A DNA stretch of 64,000 bases from Onchocerca volvulus (taxonomy: Eukaryota; Nematoda; Chromadorea; Rhabditida; Onchocercidae), in the NCBI GenBank assembly GCA_000499405.2, contig HG738138.1, positions 1,674,001-1,738,000 on the forward strand. Reading direction: 5' to 3'. The notes under the pieces are model-generated. The model was given only the letters and a program-made list of their open reading frames with translations. It was not told the DNA's origin and made no database searches. Every line of letters begins with the position of its first letter. The first letter of the stretch is position 1. A program made the translations under genes and the position numbers. Below are positions 36,830 through 50,459 of this stretch, in pieces.

Positions 36830-39800
36830 CTACGAAGATTTGCTAGAACCAGCTTGATCAGCATTATTTTGCTCCTTCGATGACTTCTTCGTTAATGACT
36901 TCAGAAATTCTTGTTGCGAAAGCGCCATTACCTGAGCCAACAATGCACTTTCTTCTGCATCCGATCCAGCTGCATGAAACCATTCGTTAGCACCTGTTAA
37001 ATTGAAATTTCTAAGCTCCAAATTTATTTAAATACAAAATGAAAATTCTACACTATCCGAGATTGGCTTCACAAAGGGAAAATGTTAAGAGGAGGAGGTT
37101 TGGTATGCCTTTAGAAATTCATTATAGATAGCAATCACTGTATAATGTGCTTCTAACGAGAATTTTAGTGCATTAGCTAAAATACATCGGCATATACATT
37201 CTAGACCCTTTAATCTGGATAATCGCCACACACGTATAACCAATAATTATACATTTCTTGTACATAGATTTAAGTGATGATAAAGATATTTAACCAAAAG
37301 CCTCTACTCAATCACTTTAAACTGATGCAAAAAAAAAAAAGAAAAAAGAAAGAAAAAAACCTATTGTGTCATCACTGCTTTCCTGAGGTCGAATATTTGT
37401 ATGTGAGCAACCCGGTTCCGAAACTGCATATGCTGTTTCTTTCACTTCAGCATTTTCCGTTTTACTAATACTTTTCAAATAATCTAAATAAGATTGTCGA
37501 GCTATCTGAAATGAAACTTATGAATAATCAAGTTGAGCTAAAGCGAACGATATAGTAATATTATCGAAAAAAAAAAAAAAATGAATGCATGAAAAGATAT
37601 GGGCCACTATGGTTTCCTGAAAAACATTCAGCATGACAATCGTGAATCTGTTTCGATTTATCTCATTACAGATTATTCTTAAGTCAACACGAAAGGGAAA
37701 ATAGTAGAAATTTAAATAGTGACCTGTTCGCTAATATCTTGTTCTGTACGCTCAAAATCAGTCATTTTAATTTTATCATGCAGCATGGCGTCTTCGATCA
37801 TTTGAACTTCCGATTTTTGCATCGCTTCTTGCAGCAGGTTTCTGTCTGCTGCTCCAGGTGAATACTCAGGCAATCCCAAACCAACTCCAACTGTCGCTTT
37901 AGTTGGATCAATGACTGAAATTCAGTTAACGGCATCTCATTCCGGAATGATTCTTAAAAACAATAAGTTAAGGAGAGAGAATGTGACTGCATATCCGAAA
38001 GAAGTCGTATTTTTTCAATCGGAATGTTTGTTCCAGTTTTTGACCAAACCAACTGAAATTAATACCTATAAACCATAATGGCTAGAACACTATCCTGACG
38101 TTTAAAATCAAGTTACCACTAACCTGAATTATAATGAACAGCACCATGATACGAAAGGCGAATTGGTGGGTTCGGTTCTCCAGATGGAGAAGAATCTAGA
38201 CGAGAGCTGGAGATATTTCGAGGCTCTGAAGAAAGACATCAGTACTAAGAGAAAAAAAAAAAAAACATTTAAGATCATACAAGTATATGAAGACACATAC
38301 CAGTACAATATTCATAAATTTCGATTGGACGTGAAAATATTTCAGAAATTGCTTGCAGTTCGACATGATTTCCATGAGCATCGCGACGTCGTTTTCGGGC
38401 AATGTAATCATGAAAATCTTCCGTCACGAATTGTGAAAAATGATCACTATTTTTCTCCTGCAAGTTTTTCAGAAACAATTTTCGAACAATTAAGTAAAGG
38501 AAGGAAATCTGCTTTCGCAGAATTTATTCAGAATCATCAAAAAAGCAAGGATTTGACACACACCGAAATAGATTAAAGAAGGGTCACAAACGTAAAGTTT
38601 CTCCCAAATCAAATCTTTAAATGAGATGAAGGTACAAAAAGAAATGGATTACAATGAATTACACCGAAGCATGAGAAAATTATTTAAAAAAGTTCCGACA
38701 AAAAAGACTACTTATTGACTGTTTGTGATTAGGAATACACATCACTGAAAAGCATAAGCAAATGAATTACAATGGATTATTGACAAATTAAAAAGATTAA
38801 ATGACTAACGGTTCAAGAACTTTAAGATAATAAGAGGGACAAACTACACCACTCAAAAATCATGTGACATAGATTAAACTAACCATGTAATCCATACAAA
38901 GCCGCCTGACATCATCATGCATTTCTTCATCGCCATATATCTGATCAGCTGAAAAGACGCTGAATCAACTACAAATGTGAATCTTTCTCTTCTTTTCTTT
39001 TCTTTTCGAACTAAAGATAACTGTTAAAAGTATATAGCGAAAAGATATATTAAATTCATATGTTTGCTTCAAAAATGATAGTAGAGTTCGGGAACAAAGA
39101 GCCATATAAAGGACCATGATCTGCCTTTTTTATTGTGGATATAGGAAAATTGACAATTTTTATGAATCTTTCTTTTTACAGCTCTGAAATAGTGGAATTT
39201 AATGATAAGGGATTTAAAGATGAGAACCATACATTATTGAAAAAGGAAGATAAAAAATGAATAAAAGAAAAATCAGGAAATATACACTGGAAACTTACCC
39301 CTGTACAAAGCTCTAAAAAAATTCTTAGCGATGCAGTAATGGTTTTAGATGTGGAAAAAGTGTTTTAGATGTGTGTATGTTAAAGCATTTTATTCTAAAG
39401 ATGATGATTCCCTTAAGGGCATGATTTTTGCTGCAAGAAATTCCAGCTGTGATTAGCGATGCAAAAAAAAAGATGCGTGAAGAAGCCCAGGAAAGGGAAT
39501 GCAATACAGAAGTGAGATTATCTGCCAGTCATGTTTATGCATAATTTACTCAACAAAGTCCAGAAATTTTTTTGAATTTATTCTCCCAAGAAAATTTTTT
39601 TTAAAAATAAGAAAAAATGATATGGCATGAAAAAAAAAATCTTGGGATTCTGTACCAACCAACAGCTCGAAAAAGACATGCTCCATCTCCTCGAACAGGT
39701 TTGATTACAAGGCCTCGTACACAACGCAGACGCTCCTCAAACCAAGCTTCGAGCTGAAACAACATAAAAATGAGAGACATTTATTCACCTGAACCTAGTT

Positions 39801-41098
39801 CGTCTAATACTGTTCTCCTTCGTATGATAAATAAAAAAGAAAGATGGCTTCTTTTTAAGACCCATTATTCCCATCCTCAACTACGAAAAAATTTTAAGCC
39901 AGTTCATGAAAAGTTTGGTAAACATAGAGAAAAATTAGACGTACATTATTATCATTAAAACCGGAACCATCTTCATCATCAGAATTAGTAATCGGAGCAT
40001 CTGTAAACACTAAAAATTAAAAAAATAAAAATGAAAATCTGCAAAAAGAATGTTGGAATTTTTCCAAGCATAAAATGTGAATTAAAACCCAAACTTGGTT
40101 AAAAATGACATCTTAACTACCTGGGTTTTCTTCCGAAGGACTTTGTCTTGGTTGCTTATTAGTTTCCGGTGGAGAGACACCCAAAGAATGGTTATTTTTA
40201 ATAGAAGCATTCCTGAAATTTGTTTTTATTGTATCTCTGGCATCCATCCATATATCCTTGCAATCTTCTTGTTTTTAGCGGCTTCTACGAAGTACCAAAA
40301 CTAGAAAAAGCAAGGAATCCATTCATGGTTAGAATCTACTAATATAAAATCATTTCGTCAATACTGCATTACTGTTCATCTACTATATATATATATATAT
40401 CTTTCCCTCAAGATAAAAGATCCTGATCTTATACGATGATTATCACAGATTATCCTGAGGAAGAGCCATTTACACCACATACTCAGAATGAAAGATATGA
40501 GAAGATGCGAATAACCTAGGAAGTGATGTATTTTTACAGCTAACAACAGCATTATTAGTTCTCCTTTTTTCCTCGTTGTTACTGTTCGTGCCTGAATGCC
40601 TATATGAATGTATTACTGAGGTCCGATTGCTGAAAAACGTCTTTAAAGTTTCAAAATATCCGAAAAATCTTTCCTACACGAATATTCAAACTTATTATGA
40701 CATGGTAAATCTATCAATCCTGTCCGGATAATAGTCCTTTTGAATGAATAAATGTAAACGCTGGAAGGCAAGCAGCCAGAAACAACCAAAGAGTCCTCTT
40801 GATAACCTGTAACAACGAAAAAAGGCTGAGTATTTAAGAATTTCTACAGTATGACTACAACAATCTCGATTTTTCGCCAGATAGGGAAGACCTTTTTAAT
40901 ACACTAATCACTTTATAAAGTAATTGGAAAATACTATGATTTCCAATATTCATGTTTCTCTCTGCAGAATAAAAAAAATGCTACGGTCAAGATGATGGAA
41001 GCATACATTTCGAATAAGAAGACTAACCCTGTTTGCTGTGAACCATGGCGGTCGGTATTTTTTGTCAGCTTCTTCGGTTTGTTAGGTAGTATCGTCAT
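36830..41098 (-). CDS. otud5: OTU deubiquitinase, OTUD5/DUBA type
   Basis: Cysteine protease that removes ubiquitin chains. Twelve exons give 419 residues: 41098-41028, 40806-40760, 40591-40516, 40212-40121, 40000-39945, 39753-39660, 38948-38884, 38457-38301, 38225-38124, 37914-37724, 37505-37361, 36993-36830. The N-terminus MTILPNKPKK matches the OTUD5 start, which fixes the ATG. Residues 100-107 (TNSDDEDG) correspond to the CK2-phosphorylated SEDE site that activates the human enzyme. The OTU domain shows RGDGACLFRAVADQIYGDE (Cys140), FVTEDFHDYIARKR, HGNHVELQA and GAVHYNSV (His250). ATVGVGLGLP follows. A C-terminal ubiquitin-interacting motif is seen (EESALLAQVMALSQQEFL). The long low-complexity N-terminal region of vertebrate OTUD5 is largely absent. 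Exon 2 (GLSRGLFGCFWLLAFQ) is the least certain, supported by phase only. Confidence 0.9.
40382..40401. repeat. AT dinucleotide microsatellite (OTUD5 intron)
   Basis: Short TA/AT run inside the intron between OTUD5 exons 3 and 4. Confidence 0.8.
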
Positions 41099-42288
41099 GA
41101 CTAGTACAGTCCAAAATAATCAATATATAATCTATAAAGATGTAACGATATTTATATCAATCCATGAATAGCATTCCTACATAGCGCGCAATTCCGAATA
41201 AATTTGAATTCCATCCTGAGATTTAACTGAACCGGAATTATTTAGCAACAGCTGCCTTTCACTGTTACATTTCACTAAATAGAGATGAGCCCCCACTTGC
41301 CAATCATCATTACATCATTATCGATCTGACCGCAATTTCCATTTTGTGATGTTGAACCTGTTTCGATAGGCACTGTCCAGCGTACCGTCTGGAAATTATG
41401 TTCATTTGCTAACAGAGATTTTGAAATATTGTGGCAACCCGATGTCAACAAGCAAGTTGACAAAGATCACGGAGTCCGTCCAAACATCTCTGAAACCATG
41501 AAATTATAATTATACAAAAACTTTTCACTGAAAAATAGTTCGTGCTTCATAACTTTTTAGTTTTCGAAATTCCTGCAAGCCATTATTTAAAAACATCCAG
41601 AAACAGTAATCAATTATAGTACAGGCAATGTCTGAGATTATCAAACTAAGTATCAAAACTTTTGCAACAAAATCCATAATTTTATCGAACTTAATGTACA
41701 CCATAAAAGATTCATATAGCAAAAAATACTATTTGTTCCAAAAAATAAAAAAAAAAAAAAAGAGAGAAAAAGAAATGAAACTAATTTTCAATTTTGATAA
41801 AAACAAGCAAGGTTCAAATTTTACAAATGACCCTTCAACTCTTTTTCCACAATTTCTTGAACATTATGAAAACTGAGTCCTTGCTCTAAAAAAAAGGAAA
41901 TGCAATGATAATAAAACGATAAAGAATGAACAGTAACATCATAAAGATAATTGTGAGAAAGATTCATGATTGAAAGCAGAATGTTCAATAATAAATATCG
42001 CCATAATGTTGGATCTCTAAAAGAAATCCTAATCTGAAATTAAATAGGTCAACATTTCTTAAGCCATCCTAAGAAACAGTAAAACTTGAGTACTGTTCCA
42101 CAAAATTAATCACTCAGAATTCTTGCAAAATCATTACACTAGATCAGAGAAAGCACTGCGTGAAACATATACATATATATATATAAGATTGTACAAATGT
42201 AAATTACAAGGCTGCAGAGAATGCACATATATATTGCAAAACATTATATTTTCTGGATCAAAAATTTGGGTGAAAATACTAAAATACA
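41099..42288. other. OTUD5 upstream region / YPEL5 3' region
   Basis: About 1.2 kb between two minus-strand genes. The OTUD5 ATG lies two bases after ACTAG, a possible trans-splice acceptor. Short frames here are A/T-rich and unsupported. The interval contains a TATA-type microsatellite near 42170. Confidence 0.5.
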
Positions 42289-43461
42289 CTAAGTGTACCG
42301 TTGTCGTGGCTCTCTTCCATCATCAACAGGATTATCGATGCCTTCACTCATCTCGATCAGAGCTCTTTCTAGAATAACTTTAGATTCTTTGTACTTTTGA
42401 GGTTCATTCATTGCATATTCGTACATCCAACCGAGTTTTGTCTGCAAAATATGCAAACAGTTTTTTTGATGTGATTCTTTCAAATCCAATCTTTTTTTTT
42501 TTTTTAATATAACTTTATGCAATTTTTCTGTATTCCATGTAAATTCTCCGAACAAATAGATAATTCCCATAATCTTACCGGCGAAGTACGGTTTGTTTTT
42601 ACCTACATTTCCAATCATTTCATGCCTCATTTTCGCATATTTTTATTATTTCGAAATTAGCGATTTAATTTCACTTTATTCTTCCAGAGACATCCATTCC
42701 AAATGGCCAGAACCCAGATTCTCATAAATAATGCTATTTTCTTAACAAATTTGCATAATTTTACTAAATTCTCGTGAAAAAAGAAGCAGCCACGCTCACT
42801 TTTTCAAGAATGCAAAATTTGATGAGGCAGTAACTTTTCCACCACTATGTTATTAAATACTCCCAGATGTTCATATTTCTCGGATTTTCGCATATTTTCT
42901 CCCAGCCTTCCAATTCTTTTCCCCAATATTCTAATATGCACAAAACCGCTTGAGCTCAGCTATCATACCTTACATCGCTTACAAATGACATCTCGAACAA
43001 TGTGGCGCCCGGTAATCATCGTTCGCAACTGCATCTCTGAATATTCAATGTTGACGACACGATCAAAAAGGAAAGCTGGTCCAGTTGATCCTAGAAATCT
43101 CCTAAATTGAAAATAAAACACTACCCTGCAATTTACTTGCCCTATAACTTACATTTCAAGAGAAAAAATTTCTATATTCTTCACTGCACTAGAGAACAAC
43201 ATCCAGGCATACCATAATTTTCCTAATTAGCTACGATATAGGCCGGTGACAGATAACCTTCTCGATGATCGATGACGATTAAAGCAAACGCTCATATACT
43301 ACTCCGTACTTTATGCTAAGATTATAGGATATTCCAAAGTTCAATTTTTTACCCGTGAAATGCTTTGAGATCAGTTCATCCTCATTTGTTAGGAAAGCTT
43401 TACAGCTATCACACGAAAAAATTCGACGGCCGCCAAGATGTTCCAGGAAATAACGGCCCAT
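42289..43461 (-). CDS. ypel5: Yippee-like protein 5
   Basis: Small zinc-binding Yippee protein. In animals YPEL5 associates with the CTLH/GID E3 ligase complex and with centrosome or spindle regions. Three exons (43461-43353, 43090-42969, 42441-42289) give 127 residues, normal for the family. The Yippee signature is exact: CDSC, then 52 residues, then CKRC. Surrounding text is YPEL5-like ([67 protein letters not shown]). The C-terminal [15 protein letters not shown] tail is divergent. The frame stays open upstream of the ATG, but the family start MGR fixes the initiation codon. Confidence 0.95.
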
Positions 43462-44344
43462 ACTGGTATTTATTGCTATTGTTAGTCCACCAATTTCGAC
43501 CAATTCCCTCTTCCAAAATACACCATAAAATCTTTCGTTAAAGAAAAAATAAATAAATAAACAAATAAAACGATAGAATACGGAACAGAATCTGAATTTA
43601 CTAAAATCCAAACAAAATGGAAAGAAAAGGACGAGCAAATGGGTTTTTCATCAACTAATTCATGGAAATAATTACACCAAACTAATTCATTTTATTCTCA
43701 ACGGGACATATGGAAAAAAAAAAAAAAAAAAAAACTCCTTTCTTGAATTCCAAAAAATGTTTCAACATAATTTTGTCCCCAATCCATGACATATCCTCTC
43801 TTCAATACATATGCTTATTATAGACGAAGCAAACTTCGACGAAAAAGCAATCATTAGAAATATTACAGTAAAATGCTTCCAATTTCTGTTACTTAAGTTT
43901 GGTAATATTCTTTAAATTCTCCTACTAAGTCTCGATCATTCCCATTCCATACTATTTTTCGTACCATTAATCAAGATAACAGTGACAAATAATACGATGT
44001 TCGAAAATTACTGCACCACCACCTTGGAGATCTCAACATCTCCTGTTTTCCACCCATTTCCCCGAACTTCTTCCGCATTTTTGGAACTTGTCACCGTCAC
44101 CCTCCGACTGCATCCGCTCCATCTCTTGCCATCAATACTCTCACGAAATAACTAGAATTTCACGAATACTCAATAGTCGGAAAGAATTTTAACGGTCAAC
44201 TTTGTGGCCCGTTGTTTTTAAACGACTTGAAAGCTGGAGGACCGGGAGTTCCGATCAGGAAGCGTAGAAGTCTATGTAATTGTTGATTGTTCCGGATTTC
44301 CGTAACTTTATGATTGCTTCGATATTAATTTTAATTTACAGGCT
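43462..44344. promoter_or_regulatory. Shared 5' region of YPEL5 (minus) and NDUFV3 (plus)
   Basis: Divergent genes with 0.88 kb between start codons, so a bidirectional promoter is likely. Sequence nearest NDUFV3 (about 44190-44280) is richer in G and C. TTTACAG ending at 44341, three bases before the NDUFV3 ATG, is a good trans-splice acceptor. Confidence 0.5.
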
Positions 44345-45805
44345 ATGTTAGGAGCTGTGTGGTCGATTGGCGTGCAACTACGTTCACGTACGTCAAGCAT
44401 GAGTAATTTGGTAAGAGCGGTGTATTCCACTGGCATAGAATATGCAGAAACGATGAAACAGGTTAGTTTTATTAAAATTTTCATGTAATATAGTCAGAGT
44501 TCTTATTTAGCTCTGTTAAAGTTGTTCTGGTTTGAAAAATTTTCGGTTCAACTAAATTAATACTAAATAATAGGAAAATGAAATTTGAAATAAGTTAATG
44601 TTAAGTATCTAATTTGCATTGATTTCAAAAGCTTGGACCAATCCGTTCGAAGTAAATTTTCACATTTATAATAAAACAGCTGATTATTGCGGCATTGAAA
44701 AAAATTATTCAATTTTAAAATGATATTGGTATATTTTGAAATTTCACTATGCTGTCCTATTAATATCCCAAGGTGTTGAAAAGCTTTATATTTTACATCT
44801 GCAGCTGCAGTAATAACACCAACTAGCAAAGGTATCATTTAAAAGATGGAATAAGGATGTTTCAAGCTTGTGAAATTTGCGTAGTTTTTCTTAAATAAAC
44901 GACCAAGTAAGGAAATATCCTGGAATCATTCTTTGGTTCCTAGGAGGAATTTCAGGGCTGAGTTATTTGATCGTAATTCAAGAAAAGTTTTTTTGTTTAA
45001 ATGAGTTTAGAGAATTTCATCTATCGTACCAACTAAAATTCTTATATGGTACAGCAATAATAATCACTGGATGTTTATTGTGTAGTTTTTTCGAATTTTT
45101 TTTAGGCTGGAATGAAGAAGAAAATGAACCCGGATGAATACAAGTGTTCCGATTACTTTAAATTCGAAAAATATTCTTACTGTGATATAGAGGTGTCCAG
45201 TTTTGTTCTTCGATGATCATTGTCCGTGACGAATGAATACCTGTAATTTTGAATACTAAAATTATTTGGGCATTCATTGTAATTTTATCTGGGTTGGTGG
45301 CGTCACTGCATGCTGAAAGCGGTCAAGAATCAGCTCCTCGGAAATGATTTATCTGCTAGCTGTTAAACTATTTATTCAAATCTATCCGATGATAGAGAGA
45401 TATGATAAATAAGAATGAAGAAATATTAAATTATCGGGTTGAGGTTTCTGATAAGTTTCATTCAAAAGAATGTTTAATTAGTTTCAGTCTAGGATGCAAG
45501 TAAGTTTTGTAACACTTCTGTAATGCAGATGTTAGTTTCACTTTTTTTTTTCTTATATGCAATAAATACAACACCCTAATTAGTATATAAATTATACAGA
45601 TTAATTTAGTTATTTTGTACTGTGGATGGTATATTATTTTGTATAAATGATTTCGAAACATAATTTGATTTAAAAGATATTAACTTTTAGATGATCACTT
45701 GATTGATGAGATGTGCGAAATAATTTTCAGGCAGAAGTGGTATCAAAGCGAATGCCTCAGCCATCAAATAAGAAGCCTGACGAAGAGAGAAAAGCCAAAC
45801 CATAG
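44345..45805 (+). CDS. ndufv3: NADH dehydrogenase (ubiquinone) flavoprotein 3, complex I
   Basis: Small accessory subunit of the N-module of mitochondrial complex I. Three exons (44345-44461, 45106-45192, 45731-45805) give 92 residues, close to the short form of the mammalian protein. The N-terminus is rich in Arg, Ser and hydrophobics without acids (MLGAVWSIGVQLRSRTSS), a mitochondrial presequence. The conserved C-terminal core reads SDYFKFEKYSYCDIE, then KRMPQPSNKK, matching the DYSTYTFLDLNLE...RMPQPS pattern of NDUFV3. All introns are phase 0. Because the conserved core is short, general searches may miss it. The call rests on the DYxxYxxxD and RMPQPS motifs. Confidence 0.8.
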
Positions 45806-48800
45806 GGTCTGATGTAACTTTACTGGTTGTGTATTTTTTGCAGAAATCAATGATAATTTTTGCTGCATTGTCTCATAAAATATTTCAAAAATCTTCCTCA
45901 GTGTAAAGCTAGAGGTAGAGAATTGAATTACTTCACCTATATGTTTAATTCGTATTGACTTCGTTTAATTTATATGGAACTTACATTTTTTAAGTGCTGA
46001 CTTAACGTCTTATCCTAATAGCCTTCACTATGGATACAAAAAACTGACCTTCTAGGTTCGCTAAGAAATAAAATAATTTCTTGCTTATAGATTTAACTTA
46101 AGTTTGTTGCTCATCTTTCCGGTCTTTCTCTTTCCCACGACATGCTGCTTACCATCATTTTGAAGCTAGAGCGTAGACAATTACCAGTTTATTATTGAAT
46201 TGGTTAATTTAGTGCTTTTAAATACAATTAATATTTTTGAAGCTTAGTGAATTCTTTTTTAAACAGCAGTTATTCAGTTAAGGAAGTGAACCCCTACAAA
46301 ATCCCACCTCAATGCATACATTCACTGTTAAGCAAAATTGAAAATGGTTCAAGATTATCAATGAACGGTGGGGTACAGTTAACTTTGTGAAGCAGCAGTT
46401 AACTTCGAAGGTCAATATTGTAATTATCAGTTAAAATTAGACAGATCCAAATCACAACGGCTCTCTAGCCAAGGATTGTGTTAGAATAATGCGGTTACTA
46501 GATAACTTGCAGTGTGAGGCTCAGAAATACATTTAGATCTTGTTTAGTAGGCCAAAAATCAATCCTGAGTGACGCATAAGATTTGAAAAATATATAATCT
46601 GTCTAATCCACTATAAAATTTTATTGATCATATGATTAGCTTGAGTCATATATTAAAACTTATTTTTTGTTATTTCCCGTTGCCGTATTTCCAAATTTTA
46701 TTCAAAATTTTATTTTTTGCAAGTTTAATTTCTCTTCATTTATTGATTTTAAGATGAATGAATTTTATTGATGCTATTGATGGAAATGACAGTGGACATT
46801 TCAGGTACTTTAATTTAATTTTTGACTAGACTTCAGTGATGAGGAACACGTCTACTAGATAATTATTGATTCTGGGATGATTGAGCCATGTGACCGCTTA
46901 GTTCGGGTCAACATATGTCATATCTCTTGCAATAATGGTTTTCCGTCCCATACTTCTCCGACAATAAGCAGGTGCTGTGAGATTGATCAGATCTCTCCAT
47001 TTCCTTGATCCTTATTCGCAAGTAGACACAACGCTATTCACTATTATTAAGTTGTTTACTGGAAAATTTTGTAGATATTTCATATAATTTATGTTTCACT
47101 TTTTTTTTTTTCTTCGGAAATTCATCCTTATTCTGTTATACAAGTTTTTCTTCACATCCAGAATTGCAATTCAAGATTTTGCTCGATTTAGTTTAGTCTA
47201 ACCTTGTACTTATTTCAGTAATTAGAAAATGGAAGGGTTAAATCGGTAGATTCCGGGTATATTATTTATCAAATTGTAATTCATGATCGTTTTCAGTATA
47301 AAATTTAAGATAACGTTAGATTAGAGAATGGAAAATTCTTGTGGTCTGTCTAAGATTTGTTTATAATTATTTTGCCATATTTTAGTGAATTTTATAATCT
47401 ATTACTATTGAATATTCAGTGAAATGAGATAATTTCTTCATGAAAAAACATAAGAAAAATGGAAAGAAATGAACCAAAGTAATATTAATAACTGTTATTT
47501 TTGTTTATATATCAGTGATATGATAGTTTTGAAAAATTTGGCAAAGTAAAAAAATACCGAATATTTGAGGGAAAATTGTATCATTTTGGAATTCACAGAA
47601 ATTTGCCAACAGATACGTGCATAATGACATTTGCAGCAATTCCATTATTTCGGTTACTGTTAATTTGATCAGTAGTGTCAATTTACTGTGTTTAAAAAAA
47701 TTCACAATTTCTGCATTTAAATATTTAGTTCTTTGGATTAATAAAATACGAACTTTGCATATGCTTCTTTTCATAATTCAAAAAATGCAGTATTTAGATC
47801 CGTCAAGTTGATTTCTGTAATTCCTATTCAGTTACATCTTGAAAAACGACCTTCTGTAGTCTTTAAAGAGTTTGAGTAGAAGTTTTCAAAAACATATATA
47901 TGTACGTGTATTCTGAAAATTGTTCGGACAAACAAATCCCCTAATGCTACCAGATATGTTCGGCTTGCTAATGCAAACATTCAAAAATATAAACATTGAA
48001 AGGATAAAAAGAAATATAATTGTGTGGAAAATTCCAATTAAGTATAAAAATTTTTAAAAATATTCCGAAATTGAAATAATCAAGCTGAATGGTATGCAGG
48101 AAGTGGAAAACATTTGATACATAAACAAGTTTTTTTTTTTTTTTTTCAAACATCAATAGAAGCTGTCATCAAATCAGTTAAGTTTCACTGATATTGCTTA
48201 CTTTATGGCGATTCGTATATTTTTGCGTGAAAAAAGGAAAAGGGTACGTTACACAAATATATTACACGGAAATTACATTTACTTGTTCACGCGTCAGGAT
48301 ATTTATTGCGCAAAAAATTTTCGGCCTAAATGAGAAGCTAAACTTAGATTGTCTTTTGGTGTAATTTCTGATAGATAAAACCAGTTATATTCAAAAAAAA
48401 AGGAAAAAAGAAAATTTGTTATCAATATTTCCCCACTTCTAAACCAAATTTGCACTTTTTCCTTTTTAGGCTAAATTATACTTGCTGCAGCATTTTTTTT
48501 TTTTTTGCTTATAGACTAAGTTATGTCTGCTCCTAGCATTTTAGGCTTTATATTTCAGAGTTGACAATATAATCTTCAGCTTTCCTCCTGCCATTTTTTC
48601 TCAATCCTTTTTTTCCAGGCTTTCATCCACTCTTCTTCTAAAGAAGACAGAAACAAAAGATATGCGTGAAAAAGGATGCAGCCAACTTTATCCGTACTTT
48701 TCCTTGCCATTTAGCATTTTCTTATACAATCAATATCATTTTTTATTTGCAAAATATATTGGAAGCAATTGAAAAAAAAAAAAAAAAAAAAATGAAGCAA

Positions 48801-48819
48801 ACCTTCTTTTGCAAGATAG
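45806..48819. other. Intergenic DNA, no supported gene
   Basis: NDUFV3 3' UTR followed by AT-rich sequence. A block at about 46850-47040 has more balanced base composition, but no frame could be linked to splice signals. Nothing else is seen. Confidence 0.5.
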
Positions 48820-49016
48820 CAAAGATTTGTTGGAAATGATTATCGGATAGGTAAAGCGGGAAAGTTTACCTGCAACAGTGAATTGGATAGAGCAATAGAA
48901 CGTTTGGCATTCACCGCGTGCCTTAGTACTAAGCATAACAAACCAAGGTCACCGGTGAAAGCGAGACGTCCTTTGCAAGGAATGACGATGACATTCCCAA
49001 TTTACCGATTAATGGA
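48820..49016. other. Possible isolated exon, strand uncertain
   Basis: A balanced-composition segment in AT-rich surroundings. On plus it reads SELDRAIERLAFTACLSTKH after a CAACAG acceptor and ends ATGGAG before GTATTA. On minus, a different open frame (GRLAFTGDLGLLCLVLRHAV) ends in TTGCAG before GTAAAC, a stronger donor. Both strands are open and no family is recognised. Confidence 0.2.
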
Positions 49017-49387
49017 GGTATTATCATCATTTTTTTTTTGGCGTTATAAGTTACGGGATTTGTCCTGCAAAAATGATCCACAACGTTACGGATATATAAT
49101 ATTTTGAGCAATAGCAATTAACCTTCGAGATAACAGATGAATCAATTTAAGACCCATCTCAGGTATCGCAGATATATCGATGCTGCTATTACTACTATTA
49201 GAAAAAAATGTCCATATAAGTGGGAAAAGAAGAAACATTGAGAGTAATCACGTTGACCTTTGACCTACTATTTTTCCCTCTATTTCTCACCTATTGGTTA
49301 GAAGGGGGATTGAATAAATATATTTCAGTGGAGCATATGGATTTATGCGGAAATAATGCAAAGTCGGCCTATTTCAGTGAGTAAACC

Positions 49388-49440
49388 ACATATATACATA
49401 TACATACATATACACACACATACACACATACACATACATT
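49388..49440. repeat. CATA/CACA microsatellite
   Basis: Mixed ATACAT and ACACAT short tandem repeat, about 50 bases. Confidence 0.85.
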
Positions 49441-50459
49441 TGCTCTAGTTTGCCCCGTCCAATACCCGGATTTGATCTATAGGATCAAAACAACTAGGTC
49501 AAAATCAACATATTATACCTTTTGAGCATCATTTTCACATACCTTAAGCAATTTATACAAATTAACTGCTAAATTTGAATCGTATAATTGATTGATTCAA
49601 ATTCAATTCTTAACTTCTAAAATATTTCAAAACAAAGATAAAACTAGAAGTCGAGCTTTACCAATTTCCAAATTTCATTTAGAGCAATATCAGATCTCAT
49701 TTAGAAGGATATTAGGTGTACGAGACAATAAGTATTTCTTGCTATCAGAAAGGAATAATCAAAGGTTTCATTTCCAACGAGCGTTTGAAAAAAAAAAAAA
49801 AGAGGAAAAATGTGCTAAAAGGAAAGATATAAGCGCTATCATCGATTTTCCAAGTAATATTCTTTGCCATTTAAGTGAAATTTATTCAAACTTCTTAGAT
49901 AATTTTATACTTCCATCAGTTGATTATTGACAAAAATAGCAACTTCGTATGTGGTACTAAAATTCTTTATTAATCTAAATATATTTCAAATGGAACAAAA
50001 TCTAAAAAAAACTCTATTTTCAAAAATCATAAATTAATTTAAAAAATTTAACCAGTTTCTTGCTTTCCTTTTCAACATTTTTTCAGAACAATCCTAAGTT
50101 TTTATAGATGAAACTTCTCATTCGATTCACATCACCAAGTTCCGAATGGAATTTCCTAAAAACTCCCGACATGTATGATACCACAGCTAGGATTAGAGGA
50201 TAAAGTACCATAATCAAGCAAGCAAGACTGCAATGCACACCAAAAAAGACCAGTTACGGTCACCGTATCCAACATTCTTATTGGTCGCTTTACATAACTT
50301 TTTTTACTTCCATCCTTTTTCCATTTATCATAAGTTTTCTTTTTTTTCCTCAATTGACTAAGTCTTGCCAAAACTTTTACATGAAAATATTTCCACATTT
50401 TTTATATACTATCATGTTCAAATTTGATCTAAGATTACCTTGTTAGTAGCATCGAAGAT

